DNA of 64,000 bases. It comes from Branchiostoma floridae. Taxonomy: Eukaryota; Chordata; Leptocardii; Amphioxiformes; Branchiostomatidae. Position 1 is the first letter of the stretch, and the number at the start of each line of letters is the position of its first letter. Shown here in pieces: positions 23,701-37,000 of the stretch. The DNA lies in assembly GCF_000003815.2 (NCBI RefSeq), contig NC_049980.1:27766773-27830772 (forward strand). The letters run 5' to 3'. The notes below the pieces were generated by a model. It ran no database searches. It was not told where the DNA came from and saw nothing but the letters and a program-made list of their open reading frames with translations. The position numbers and the translations under genes are program-made.

Positions 23701-25724
23701 TCCTATATCTATTCCTGGCACTGTCAAAACTAAAAAAATGACTTATATAAGAGCTAAAGGTGGTATATCACTACACTTTGGGCGCACGTCCACCACTGCG
23801 GGGCTCAATGACGCAGATGCACCTTCCTTGAACCTAGAAGTGCCCCCACGGAACCTAGGGGTGACGGTTGAAAACGCAACGTTTTTTTTTAAAGTTAAGC
23901 AATAAAGCAAGTGGAAGACACCATGCCATTAACAGTATCTGATGAAGGTTATATTTTTGCATCTTTTACACCAAGTATTAAAAGGTACAACATTTTATCA
24001 CTGCTATTTTGGAAGCACTTCTAATGATTTTACAACGATGTCCACAAAGCTTGTATTTGTATACATACTAACTTAAAAGTATATTTTGACTTGTTTTACT
24101 TTCTTGCTTTTGGACTCTTGAAAATTTGTCTTCCTACTCTTTTTGCATATCAATTCATAGTTAGGACAAACATACTCCACAACTAGGACTCTTTTGCATA
24201 TAAATTCACTGCAAGGACATAAAAACCCTCCCCAACAATACTTCTCCAGTGTCACCGGCGAAAAACAACGGATGTTGTTTGAGACGTCTGACCGTTTCCA
24301 AAAAATTATCCAGTTGCTTGAGTAACTGCTTATTGACGTATCTTATTACCTGGATGTCTAACCTTCATCGACTTATCTTTTGATTTATTTGATGAGAAGT
24401 AGGTCAGTACTTTATTCTTTCTAACACCAAATAAGTAACTGGTTCATCAATTCATAAACCTGAAGAAATGGGGAAAGAGACTGTCGTACAGCGTTGAAAA
24501 AGAAAGCATTTATGTTGGATATTACAAGCAGTCGAATAATTGCTGATAGCATGCTGCCGATAAAACACCAAACTTGCAGTCATTCGGACCCATAAATGAT
24601 AAAGTAATGTTTTATTCTCACCTTTTACAGATATTATAGACTCGGACATCACTGGTTTGACAATATATCCGTCGACAATGAAAATTCTTCATGTCATATG
24701 AAAACGTATAAAATATCAAACATTTTCATGTGAAAATTGTTGAATAGACCTATATACATACATCATTACACATTGTACATGGTACAAAACACATAACCAA
24801 TCGAGTCAAATCTGGTATACGGCTCATGTTCATTCATTTGGGTCCTTTTTTTTTACAGTAAAGGTCTTTCATGGTTATTTATAACAAATGTAAAATATAA
24901 TTCACCATTATCAGGGAAATCCTTTCATAACGCATACTATCTTATTTTGGGGCATTTTCATCATTATGTGACTTTTCATAACATGACAAAGCTGCGATAT
25001 CCAACAACATGTTCATTTAGTCTAGAAACGCTACAGTGCCACACGCCAGTGTGAGAAAATCAGCGAAAATAGTGAACGGACCCCCAGTTGCGCAAGCGTG
25101 CCCCAAATACAATGAGATACCATCCTGATTGACACGTGAACATGGAAGACAAAATGATTCAATTCTAAAGTTTACTTTTTTTATTCAATTTTTAGTTTAT
25201 CACTTTATAGTTAAGAACTTCATTTTTTTTGGGTAATTTGTCGAACAATTCACAACATCACTGGATGCATGGACAGACAGGTAAAAGCAGACGATTGCCA
25301 CCTTTTCAAGGAAAACAAAAACGCAGTTATGACCTGATTGATACATGTCTGCACGTGTTTCCCCGGTATATTGTGTTTTTTGTTGATTTTGCAATATTTT
25401 AACCACATCTGTATTTCTTCCTGGAACAATCGAGCTGTAATTTGCAACACACCAAATAGGACCTTTCGAAATTTTAAACTGTCTTTGCCAAGGAGTGAAA
25501 AAAATCTTATCAGTTGAAAATTTGGGTAAATCAACTTTTTTTAATGTCGGGAAATACAGTTAATCTTGTTCCAGAATGACTTCTACCTAGTATACTGATG
25601 AAATTTCAAGTTAATCTTTATTTTTCCCCATAGGCTGCTCGGCCAGGCTTATAAGCCCCAGTCGGTTGAGACGCAGGCGCTCGAGCCAGTGACAGCACGC
25701 CGACCGCGCCATGAGAAGGAATAA
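20757..25724 (+). CDS. Cytoplasmic intermediate filament protein, P family (gene 3)
   Basis: Exons: 20757-21070, 21395-21455, 21789-21884, 22262-22432, 22875-23000, 23450-23670 and 25634-25724. They encode 359 residues. Compared with genes 1, 5 and 9 the head has seven extra residues (VAIQTLH replacing LA). The rod is the most diverged of the four, and coil 2 ends [11 protein letters not shown]. The last exon reads [14 protein letters not shown] and on to a TAA at 25722-25724, a 29-residue tail. The codon TAT here is TAG in genes 1 and 5. Intron 6 is about 2 kb and includes part of a foldback element. I found no clear AATAAA in the first kilobase after the stop. It lies tail-to-tail with gene 4. 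Confidence 0.92.
24268..24380. repeat. Single arm of a foldback element in intron 6 of gene 3
   Basis: Words such as AGTTGCTTGAGTAACTG and CTGGATGTCTAACCTTCATC match the right arm of the large hairpin at 32335-32850. Only one arm is present here. Confidence 0.5.
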
Positions 25725-26429
25725 TGATGTAGATCTGAAGTACGTTTTCATAGGAAATCTCTAATTGCTTTGACATATAATATATTTTGATATATCATTT
25801 GATATCTATATATGAGTGGAAGATATTTATTTGCATGTTCTTTCCCATATGGGCTAAATGCAGTGATTCAGAAGTCTGGAGCTATGCCATCATTATACCT
25901 ATTGTCTACATGCCTCATTCATCTGTTATCTGTTACAATGTTGTCTGCGGCTGTCATTTTACAAACAAATAGTTCGTAATTGGTTGAAAGCAACGCTAAA
26001 AGAATTGCGTATATCATTGTATATAGAACACCCTACTAAAAAGTGGACTTCATTTCCTATACGGTTGGAATTACAAAGTATACAGAGTATGTAAATCAAA
26101 AGAGTCCGGTTCTTTCTTCCAACTTCAATTTGTAAGGGATGATCACTGATTCTTAATTTAGCCATGGCGCGGCGATAGTTGGAATTATGCCTGTTCGGGT
26201 ACGGTTTTCATTCGTATGTATGTTTGATTTTTCTAAAAGTTGTAAATTTGTTTCCTTGATTTTCGCTTTACCATTAGAATTCAGTCCTGAGTAGAATGGA
26301 GGGAAATTTAGTCTTTGCTTCACTTCCAACTGCGCTGATGGCATATTACGGCAGAGTGCAACTTTTCTTTCCCCATTATTTTGCGTTTCATTATCAGAAT
26401 ATAGTACCTGAAATCTGTATAGCCATTAA

Positions 26430-26612
26430 TTAACCGACAATGACATCATTAAGCATGCCTGACAGGTAGAAGGTCTTGGTGGCCGTCACCTGTTCGTGGA
26501 ACTTGACTTTGACCTGGCAGTTGCCATGAAAACCTCGGAAGTCGATACGTGAATCAAACATACTTACGAATGTCCATACATAGAGAAGCATAAAATTGGC
26601 TTTATCAGGATC
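26430..26612 (-). pseudogene. GH10-like glycosidase C-terminal remnant, copy 2 (frame intact)
   Basis: The minus strand has 60 open codons ending in TAA (26432-26430). They start at DPDKANFMLL, pass through SRIDFRGFHGNCQVKVKF and finish with LNDVIVG. It is related to the remnants at 7785-7620 and 38290-38110, which share the NDIIVG-stop end. The FRGFHGNCQVKVKF stretch is like the last beta strands of GH10 xylanase-like animal proteins. This is family recognition from memory, without a search. No upstream catalytic exon is visible in the window, so it is either a terminal exon of a lost gene or a pseudogene. Confidence 0.35.
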
Positions 26613-26878
26613 AATGACATGTTTGTTGCTTGATTAATTCTCCCTTAAAAGCCCATTACCGATTCGCCGGATGACTACTCATGAGGTTGTCCATACATCC
26701 TTGACTCAACTTGGCAAGTCAATAATTATACCATCGCGACTAAGAAAATTACAACATGCACACACGCACGGGTAATCAAAATTGTTTACTTCAGGCAAAT
26801 CAGTAAGACAAACAATCAAGAATGTTGGACCATGTGCGACTCATTCTCAACGGTCAAGTAGTTCGATCACTGCATCTG

Positions 26879-27465
26879 CCATAACGCCAGAACGACTTAC
26901 GGTAGAACCACCAAATCTGATAAATTGTTCTAAAATTTAGTTGGCAATAATTTTTTTAAGTTTTAAAACTTTTTTGTGTTGCCATGGCAACATGTTTAAC
27001 AATGCATTTTCACCTTTATTTGCTAAATTACTGTTAGTTTCTGCTGCTTACAAAAATAAAATCCTATGTTTTCTTAAAAATGTCATAATTAAATATGAAT
27101 GAATAATACTGATTTGAAGACGTAATCAGCCAAAATTCAAGATGGTGGACAATATTACCAGATCAAGAATGACTAGTTAGTATCCTATTTTTTTAAACAC
27201 AAAGGAATGTATTTAAAGGAACATTCTTTATAAATCTTATTAAAAAAATTAAGGTGGTGGATATAAGATGGTGGAGCTCAAGTGGTATTGATATTGCCTT
27301 TGGCAACAAAAGTCGTAAAAACATTATCATTCTATTATTTACACTTTTTCTGTTATCTATATCTTTTGTAGCATACCTTGTTTTCTGGGAATACCCCTTT
27401 CCATGGTTTCATACAATACAATCAAAGTGATGACGTCATAATTACGTCATATTACTCCATGTGAG
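26879..27465 (-). mobile_element. TTAA-family DNA transposon (B subtype), truncated, reverse orientation
   Basis: It reads as the reverse complement of the B-subtype interior: ATAACGCCAGAACG, GTGTTGCCATGGCAAC, then TGACGTCATAATTACGTCAT at the far end. Both terminal repeats are missing. Bases 27470-27960 contain no gene I can support. Confidence 0.5.
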
Positions 27466-28289
27466 GTTGTTTTGCAGAACGACTCACCCGGAATTGTTGA
27501 AGAAGAAGTCCGTGTAGGAAAGGGAAGGAATGGTACAATCAGTATTCGTCCGATTTTGCTGGTGGCTACAGTTTCACTGGTTTGTACCTCTCCAGTTATG
27601 AAACAAGTCGGAACTGCCAATGCTTGTCAAGCTAATCCATAACACTACAGAACATCCAGTAACGTCGGACAAAGCAGCATAAGAGGTCGTACACTCTTTG
27701 CCAATATGATCAGTATTTTGGGAATGAAAACGAACATGCATTATTAGCGATTCTTTCAATGTCTTGCATTGTCTCGATCTCAAGTGTATGTTTTATTTGC
27801 CTACAGATATATAAATTTTGCGATATTCCCATGTCCTTAAACACATTGCGTTGGCCAGTGCCATTGCATCCTCTGAACTCCAGGTAATGTTGACTGTATG
27901 CATGCCCTCTCAGTCATATTTTGTCCATGCAGCTCATAATAAAAATCATTCAAAGACTAAGCCAGGTTCGCAGAAACGTTTATTTGTCAGGAGCTTCTAC
28001 AATTTTATGATTCGTTAGATATTCAATCTTCAACTTTTGCATTGTTAGTGTTAACATTTTGAACGATATAATGTATTTGGTCCTTCACGCCATCTTTAAG
28101 AATATTTGCCCTATGGAAACCATACAGAATGACATCACATGGCTTCCCTATATCTCTGGAGCACAAACTGTAGACTTAAGCTGGATACAATGAATTTCCT
28201 CTCTAGCTGGAGGACTTCAACTTGACCTCACACCTGACCTCACGGCTACTGACCTATGCTAACGACTGCTGACCCCACGACTGCTGACC

Positions 28290-31021
28290 TCACTGACCTC
28301 GATTGACTTCACCGAAGAGTCTGTCAAAGGGGCAGAGTCAATGAAAGATTATAGTAAGAAGCTAAAACATGTAATGACGACGCATTCAGATTATCTCTGC
28401 TTGAGGATAACAGTTCTTCAGATTGCTTAAAGATGCAGCTCCATTTTACTGATATGCAGCGCATAAGAAAAGTGGATCCACAAAACAAAACTTTGCAATA
28501 TGCCTGAGTCAGCCTATAGGTGTAACATACGTGACAGAGATTGTCATTCTCGTGTTGGACTTTTCGGCCATGTTTGATGCCGCAGAGCTGATATGACTCA
28601 GGGATTAACCATGGTGAATATTAAGCGGCAGAGGCCACATAAGATTCATTGTCATCCAAATCATTTCAGTAATCGGTCCTGAAGAGAAACACAGGACTGG
28701 TAAAAAATTATGGACAGCAGCCCCACCTCAGCTCCTCCCCCTCCAGCAGCTTCCTGTAGGCCGCTATCTCCACGTCCAGGGATATCTTGATGTTCACCAG
28801 CTCCTGGTACTCCACGGTGTGCTGGTACACCTCCACCTTCATCTTCTCGATCTGCCACTCCAGTTCGCCGATAGCGAGCTTGCACTCCGAAATCTCCTTC
28901 AGTCGGCGGGCTTCTGTTTCTGCCATGTTCGTCTCCAGGGAGACAGACTGTACAAACACAAAGTTCAGGAGAGGCACCGTTGTACAATTGGCAGTGCAGT
29001 TTTTTTGTTGTAACCGCATGTCAGCATTAAGACATCAAAATCATTGGAAATAAGGCATTAATTCTAACGTCTATTGAATAAAAATTGCCTCAACTTATCT
29101 ACATTGTAGTTTTGATGGTGTCGATTGTGAACCAACAATGTTATGTTTTCTTACCTTACAGCGAAATTATATTGGAGAATATTGTGGTGTAAGTAAGTCC
29201 AATTGGTAGTTAAACCGACCTTGTTTTTTAATGTCTCAGTCTCGGTGACGATGTACAGTAGAGTCCACTTCAGGTTGGTCAGCTCGGACCGCAGGGCAAC
29301 CAGAGACTTGTTATCCGCCTCCCGCTGCCGGGACAGCTCGCTGAACTTGGTTTTGAAGCAATGTCGATGTTAGATTGTTTTGTTTGTTTTGTTATTTCTC
29401 TGTGTGCTTCTGACTTTATGCTACATCATATATCTAAGCTGTGTTACGCCGAAGGGCCGTTATACCTGTTATGCAGATACAGATGCAGATACAAATACAG
29501 ATACCGAAATCAAGCTCATTTTCCGAAAAATAATATGAAACCTTATTTCTGTGTACGTTACAGATATTGTAACTTTTAAATTAATTCCTACTTTGGAATA
29601 GTGTCTAAGAAAAACACAATCAAATGAAAAAAATTAGTTTTTATTGTGAAGGACATGACATTCAAGCATTTCTTATATCAGTGCTCTGATCAAGAAGGCT
29701 GTGATATTGACATTACATACTGAAAACTTAACACAGCTCTGCAGTTTGTCAAAACATGTCACCCATTCTCACCTTGAACTTGTACTTGGCCTCGGCCTCC
29801 TCCCTGTTGGCCTGGCCCATGATCTCGTACTGCAGGCGGATCTCACGCAGCGTCTCGCTCAGGTCTGGGCCTGCGATGATCGGCAACTCCATCTCAACTA
29901 TGGACACGGCCTCGTTCAGCTGGTACTGCACCTTCAGTGTCTCCTGTGCGGGAAGCACAACATTTGCATCTTGAGATGATCATCTACAGTTTACTTACTG
30001 CGTGATATAAAACTTTAAGTGGGAAAACCTTTAACGACTTTGTAGTTTCTTGCAACTGAAAAACTATTGACAATGTAATGAGTAAGTTCAAAGGTACAAA
30101 TAAATCATTTTTCGTTTGCATACAATTTCCAAGAATAAGAGCTCAAAACATCCACGAGGTGTCAAACACTACAAAGACATATTCACCTCAGCATAGACAC
30201 TTTTCAGGAACTTAATCTCCTTCTGTGCTGTGGTCAGCCTGTTTTCCACTCCAACACGCTCCACAGTCGCCACATCCACCTCCTGAAACATATCGGGAAT
30301 AGTACTTTAAGCATCTTGTATATACAAAGCAATACTCCAAATAAAGTTAACAATTGAATATGTTGACGGCATATCAGCACCATGGGGATCTAATTGAACG
30401 ACAAACACACCTTCTTGACCGCTGCAAGTTCAGTCCTCCTCGCTGCAGTCGCGACAGTCTCGGCCTCGCATCTGCCAGGAATCAAAATGAAATGAAAATT
30501 CAAATCATTTGTTTATTTAAACGTAGACATGTTCTACTCTGATAATGCGTTTCATGCAATGAATGACTATTCAGAGAAATACAGTTTCTTGATTTCTTGC
30601 TTTTTTTTCGTTTTATAGCATCATGTGTGACTTACTTCGCCTGCCACTCCTCGGCCTGTGCCTGCCAGCTGGCCCTCTCGGCCTTCTGCTGAGTCGTCTC
30701 CTGCGTGAGCTGGTCCACCAGCGCGCGCAGCTCCGTCAGCTCCGTCTCGTACAGCTCCGAGATGTTCGATTCCTCGCTCCGACTCGCCTCCTGGATCCGG
30801 ATCTGGGTCGTCAGCTTGGTGTTGCGCTCCTGCAGGGACCGCACCTTCTCGATGTAGCTGGCGAAGCGGTCGTTCAGGACCACCAGCTCCCTCTTCTCGT
30901 CGCTGCAGGTCACCCTGGCGTCAGCGAGGGTCTGCAACGCCCCATCTGTGGCCCCATCGGTCGCCCCATCGGTGACTGGCTTCCCGTCGCCGACACCGGC
31001 TCGTGATGCTTTGGTGGCCAT
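28290..31021 (-). CDS. Cytoplasmic intermediate filament protein, M family (gene 4)
   Basis: Exons on the minus strand: 31021-30636, 30471-30411, 30282-30187, 29943-29773, 29345-29220, 28947-28727 and a probable tail exon 28320-28290. Sizes are 386, 61, 96, 171, 126 and 221 bp. The frame is open and predicts 363 residues. The head carries a tandem TDGA triplication. Coil 2 ends in the intact motif YRKLLEGEE (residues 344-352), unlike genes 2 and 8. The tail would be LFGEVNRGQ if the acceptor at 28322-28321 is used, or WGCCP if the last intron is retained. Rod positions strongly conserved elsewhere are changed here (NLKWTLLYIVTETETLKNK in exon 5), so it is the fast-evolving member. It is convergent with gene 3 and divergent from gene 5. 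Confidence 0.88.
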
Positions 31022-31370
31022 GACGTGTCCTCAGAGCTCGAGTGTCCTGCTGCCCCAGTATCTGTCCCGTGCACTACTTCTTTACATAAACTTGATTTGA
31101 ATGACATGGCCATTTCCTGCCAATCTGCTCGTCCCATGAAGTTTGCTATTGGCTACGTTCTTCCATGATATAGAAACGTCACAGCAAGGTTTACCAAGGG
31201 CATAGCCGACCCCAATGTGTCAGCACATCACAGGATCACAACCTGACGTTACAATCTAATGGTTTTATATATAGAGAGCGATGCGTCGCTCCAGAACTTT
31301 CAAGCTTCGTAGTAGCATGTGGGGCAATCAAATGTTTGAGGAAAAACAAACCTCGAAGCTTGCTAAGGGG
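31022..31370 (-). promoter_or_regulatory. Conserved upstream block of M-family gene 4
   Basis: A diverged version of the block before genes 2 and 8. One inverted CCAAT (GCTATTGGC) is retained, as are AAGGGCATAGCCGACC and GGGGCAATCAAATGTTTGAGG. Bases 31370-31780 show nothing I recognise. Confidence 0.45.
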
Positions 31371-31784
31371 AATATGCTGTCGAATTCGTCTGCATTCACA
31401 TGTATTCCCAATAAATACAGAAATATACGTGTAGTTATTAACCAGTATTCGAGGTCATTTCGTGAAAGGCCCTACAAAAACTTGGCAAATTGACCATACT
31501 TTTATTGTACAATTGTCGAATAGATGCTTTAAAAGCTGGTTTAACATGGTACCTTCAGTGCGTAGGCTATACGAAGGGCATCAAAGGGTTCACTCAGGAA
31601 ACTCACATTTCAGGTTCCTGTTATTTGTGGTGTTTTGTGTCGTTTCTATGCCACTGCGGACATTCTACGCAAGCATCTTAAGCTGTTACGAACCTTATTC
31701 GTACATGTATTCCTCCCAGTGCCAGTGCACTTTTTGAAATTCTGATTTATGTGTTGGTATACAGATGTCTGTCAAAGACCGAAC

Positions 31785-32130
31785 AGCGCATAAACGGATG
31801 GAAACGTGTGACACGGAAGAATGTACGCTTTAAAGTATCATAGTATCTAGGCTAGGTAAATGTTGACTGATAATTGCTGATACAGTCTTTGAATTTGGCA
31901 TGATGCTTAGAAATCTTACGAACTACATTTGTGTAATATCCATAATATGTTTGATAGGAAAAAATTGTCTAGTGTTCCTTTGAACTATCCTGTCAGTGTA
32001 CCTGATGGTTCTTTAGAGATGACCACAAAGGAATCCAGGCTTGGACCAATAAGTACGATCTATGTCGTATCAGACAATAAGTAGATGTTTGGGTACCTTC
32101 AGTTTTCCGAAACTATTTCTCACAAGAAGA
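31785..32130 (-). repeat. U repeat fragment, inverted
   Basis: It reads as the reverse complement of the U repeat (AAGTATCATAGTATCTAGGC and CAGTCTTTGAATTTGGCATG). It is the only copy in this orientation in the window. Confidence 0.55.
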
Positions 32131-32334
32131 AATGTTTGACCTGAGCACTGCTTTTTCGAATTTCCCCAAATTCACTCAATTTAGAGTTTGCGGGGAAAGT
32201 CATGATGTATAAACTATACTTACTTTAAGGCCGTGAAAGCTGTCTAGCTGTGGTGAATTTGGTCCCAGTAGACCGCGATCTTTCTGCTGGTCTTCTCCAT
32301 GATCCAGATTTCTCACTGATCTCAGGCAAAACTT

Positions 32335-32850
32335 ACCGTACCGATCCAAGATGCGTCGATGAAGGTTAGACATCCATTTAATAAGCAGTTACTAAAGCAA
32401 CTGGGTATGATTTTCGATACGGTCAGACGTTTCAGATAGCATCCACTACCTTTCGTTAGTGACACTGAATTGATTTGGGAAAAAACTGGTCTCTTATAAC
32501 CTAGCTATAAATGCAAAAGAGCTAATGACAATTTTGGATGTCCAATAGGAAACAAGGTAAGACAAGGTTAAAGACAATTTGGATTTCAATAGGAATGAAC
32601 AGTAGTCTTCAGCTTTACCTTGAGTTACCTCGTTTCCTATTGGACATGTAAAATTGTCTACAGCTCTTTTGCATTCATAGACAGGGTATAAGAGACCAAT
32701 TTCTCCCAGATCACTTCAGTGTCACTGATGAAAGATAGTGGATGCTATGTGGAACGTTTGATCATTTCCAAAACACATACAGTTGCTTGAGTAACTGTTT
32801 TTGGCATATCTCATTACTTGGATGTCGAACCCCCATCGACGTATTTTTTT
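32335..32850. mobile_element. Foldback (long inverted repeat) element
   Basis: The left arm (about 32345-32560) and right arm (about 32625-32845) are imperfect reverse complements. CGTCGATGAAGGTTAGACATC faces GATGTCGAACCCCCATCGACG, and GCAAAAGAGCT..GACAATTTTGGATGTCCAATAGG faces CCTATTGGACATGTAAAATTGTC..AGCTCTTTTGC. The loop is about 60-70 bases. There is no coding capacity, and a single arm is found in intron 6 of gene 3. Bases 32850-33360 show nothing recognisable. Confidence 0.65.
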
Positions 32851-33374
32851 AAAGATAAGTTCATAACGTTAACAATGATATTTGGGTTTTGATTTAATCC
32901 TCTGAATCTGATTAATCATTCGGCTAAAAGAAATACAGGCAGATCTACAGGGTACACAGTGTTGGTATCAACCGTTTACATGGTATTTTTATCAAAATAT
33001 TTTATGAGTTTGTTTTTGATGGAGATGATCATGCGGGCTTTACGGGTACTGCTGGGAAAATTACAATCCGCTGATGAATTCTCTGGGATCGGGTAGTCGT
33101 GTTTGCGGGGGTAGACAAACTGTTCCTTAGGGGGTAGCAGTAGTCGATGAAAGACTAGCGTGCTTATTAGCTAGGGAGCAGACTTTGCATGTGTGGTGGG
33201 CAGCGTCCATTCAACAGTTCATATTTGATTACTGCCATGTGGAACTTGCGTCGGTACTGGAATAAGAAATGTTCATAGCTGTCATAGTGATTTACGTTCG
33301 ATATCTAATTTCTTCACATATCCGGGCTGTGAAAACCCTGCATATGGTCCTAGTCACCTTCTGGCTAGTTTAAG

Positions 33375-34038
33375 CTGTCGGCCATCCATTTGTATGGTTC
33401 TTTTATAAAATATTGCAATATAATCATTTGTCCCGTACAGCAATGAACATAATCCTCTGCACGACAGAACTTGTTATGACAAAATCTTAGATAAGATGAC
33501 TAAAAAAGCTGCAATGCTGAAGATGATTGTAAAATATGCGGTCCCGAATTTATGACCTATTCAACTTCAGAGAGCCTTTAGCCGAAATTTGTGTTTCAAC
33601 AAGGGGTCACTTATTTCTAATTGTAGACGTAAAGGCATAGTTTGAATATGTTCATAAGTTCATGAATGGAATGGTCTTGGCTGGCACACTGATCCACGTG
33701 TGATATTTGATTGCCCCACATATCCGAGCAGCGGTATGCTCTGTAAATCGTCCTAGTCAGCGTTTGGACGGATTACATCAGCCAATGACCTTTATCTTCT
33801 ATATAGGGCATTTTGGGGGGCTTCCTATGCATGTGCAAATAGACCTCTGTCCCTGTACGCAGCACCCAACCAATGATACGCCTTCCTGAGTAAGAGATTG
33901 ATAGGACGTGGTTACACTGTTGAACTTAAACAAACTTCGAAGGCTACAAAGCTTTAACCGCATGTTGGGGTAGCTTAGAATTCACCGCTTACGACTTTGT
34001 GGTAAGACTGCCCCGTTCGAAGCCCACACGAGCACAGC
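33375..34038 (+). promoter_or_regulatory. U repeat end and conserved upstream block of P-family gene 5
   Basis: Bases 33375-33490 match the terminal part of the U repeat. From about 33490 the P-gene upstream block follows, with TGATCCACGTGTGATATTTG, CAACCAATGATACGCC and GAGTAAGAGATTGATAGGACG. The AP-1-like word has one change here (GAGTAAG for GACTAAG). Confidence 0.5.
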
Positions 34039-37000
34039 ATGGCGACCCAGTTGGCCAAGATGACCCGGACCGCTGAGAAGAAACAGCTCTCCGCCCTGAA
34101 CGGCCAGTTCGCCTCCTACATCGAGAAGGTGCAGGCGCTGAACCAGAGCAATGCCGCCCTGGAGAGTCAGCTGCAGGCCGTCCAGGCCAAAGCCGCCCCC
34201 GTAGAAAAGGGGAAGTACGAGGGGATGCTGAGTGCGCTGCGTGCTCAGGTGGACGGGCTGTCTCAGCAGAAGGCTCAGTTGGAGGTTGAGAGGAACAGCT
34301 GGCAGTCTCAGGCGGAGGAATGGCAAGGAAAGTACGTTGATAATATGTTATTGTTGTACGAATGAGCAAATGATTTACGCGTTCTCTTGGCACCCATGGC
34401 GCTCACTGCGCGCTCTCTTGGCGCTCATTTTTAGATCGCCGTCCTTTTCGACCCGGCTAAAAACAGTCGCGGAGATGATGGCGACCTGAGCGACCATGGC
34501 GCTTCCAACACAATCTTTGTGTGCTTTTATGGCTACCTTGGCGATTCCACTACGCTCTCATAGCGCTCTTACCAATTTGAGGTCGCAGAGAGAGAGCGCT
34601 GTGAGGGGGTATTACATTATTGTTGTTTACTACCTCCTTATGTTAGCTTTTACCTACAACTTTGCTTGTTACATCGGTGACAGTAAAACATAGTTAAACA
34701 ATTGGGCTATATCAAATCTTATAAATATGCATGGTTTTCCTTATCAATAGGTGCGAAGAGCAGTATACGGTGCGCTCGGGGCTGAAGGCCGAAATCGAGA
34801 AGAACAAAACGGTTAGTCCTAGTCCATTAGTTCTTTTAATAAAATGTAAGAAATAAAAAGAAAGAATACAACAGAAATATGTGCCCACTAACCTGTTATC
34901 TTTCAAACAAGGAAGGTAGCACTTTAAGTCGTCTTATGTCTGTTTAAATACATGTAGCAAGGATCCGCTTGATTGACTTAATAGTGGCATAAGTTAACAG
35001 CCTGTTCCTTCAGTTAAGAATTTGTGGGACCTTAGCAAATGTTTGAATAAGATTTCTTTACCGCCATAATACATCCCTCAATATAATTTTTTTAATTGGT
35101 TAACTGATTTTTGGCGTATCCTGCTACCTATAGCTAGATGTCTAGCCTTCAACGACGTAACAGACCTTAACGTTTTAGGAACTGGCAACCATCAACGCTG
35201 CTCGTTCGGGCTTCGAGAGCAGGCTGGTGGCCGCGCAGGGAGAGATCGAGGCCGTGAATAAGAATAACGCTGCGGTAAGCACGTCCGTCTGCCTATCTGC
35301 CTGTCTGTCTGTCTGTTACGCCAACCATTCAGTTGTAATAGAAAACAAGCGTAAGTCGTTGCCTATAAAAAAACGTACATCAAATTTGCTCCTTGTCAAA
35401 TGATCAAGCAATGCATCAATGACTTCTTTTATTTATGTAATCCGACTGTAACCGAGAGATCTTTCCAAGCACATAGTAAAGCCAATCTTTTGAAATAGAA
35501 TACAAGATAAAGTTTAATTTATTCCGCAAATGATTCATTATCTTAGGCTACACGTTGATACGCTATACGTTGTATAATAAGTAACAATATATATGTACTC
35601 TAGGAAATAACACATGTTGTTGCATTCTACAGGGGATAACAGCTCTGCGGGAAGAGTTGGCCCGGACTATTACTGCGATAGAGGCGAAGCAGGCGGCTGT
35701 GACTGGACCGGACCTCAGCAACACCCTGAGGGAGATCCGTGAGCAGTACGAGGTGGTCGGCCAGGCGAACAGGCAGGACGCTGAGGCAAAGTACAAGGAG
35801 AAGGTGAGAACAGACAACATGTATCCTAAATCGTTGTGTTTGAAATATAGTTCTTTTGTAACATAACTTCTACAGGTAGAAATACCAAAAACGACCGAGG
35901 AACTTAAACTCGTACCTTTAACCAAGGGAACGACGTAAACATGCGTTATGTGTTGACAATTTGTATAGTTAGGTGTGGTCGGCCATGCAACCATACCAAT
36001 TTATACAAGGTAGATTATGTTGATGCACATATATGTAGATGGCTATTGGAATAATGGCGCCTACGAGTTAAATCAGAAATTGGCCAACTGCTCGTACAAT
36101 TTCTAATAATTCAATACCATAAGATGTTACCAGTTAGCTTTGCCAATGAAAAGCCTAGTATAGCATGTCATTACGTACCATTGCTGTTATGTGATAGTTT
36201 GTATTTATAACCTAAGTTTGCGGAGATAGCCCTGCAACGGCAGAAAGACAGCGACGCTCTGGCAGCCGCCAGGGCAGAAGTGGCTGAGTTCCAAAAGAAG
36301 ATCGACACCCTGAGGGCCGAGGCCGAGTCTATCAGGAGCAAGGTGAGTGTGTTACCAGTATAGGTAGGAGCTGGCTGTTGGGGGTAAGTGGGTCTGTGGA
36401 TTATATCTGAATTTGGCACGCTAAACAGCACGAATAGTAACAACCAACTGGACTCCTCGATCACATGCACTGGTACATCGTAGAAAATTTAGGTCGGTGA
36501 TTGAACATTTTTAACTGCTATCTTTTGAGCTTGTTTGGACGTAGCTAATTTGCTATGAATTTACTCTGTTCTATATGTTCCTATTTATCGTGGCAATTCC
36601 CCGCTGTGATCATCGCCAGGCAAACTCATACATAATCTTTAAAATGCACCTGTTCTCTTGTATCTGTAACAGAACATCGCCATGGAAGACGGCATGAACC
36701 AAACGGAGACCCGCATACAGAAGGAGATGGAATCGTACAGGCAGGCCATCGGCAAACGCGAGGCGCAGATCGAGCAGATGAAGCTGGAGATTGCACAACA
36801 TCTCACCAACTACCAGGAGCTGATGAACGTCAAGTTGGCGCTCGACCTCGAGATAGCCGCTTACAGGAAGCTGTTGGAGGGAGAGGAGATCAGGTACAGG
36901 CACTGTTTTGCCATGTTTTATGTTCCTATGCATCCGGCAGACCCTGTATTTATTCCTAGCCCTGTCAAAACTTAGTAAAGAGGCTTACAGCAACTTGGCA

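Noticed and set aside
33982-34326. Long open frame on the strand opposite exon 1 of gene 5 (similar ones opposite genes 1, 3 and 9)
   Set aside because: Leucine- and serine-rich shadow of GC-rich coiled-coil coding sequence. It recurs opposite every IF exon, has no splice structure, and fails where the IF exon ends.
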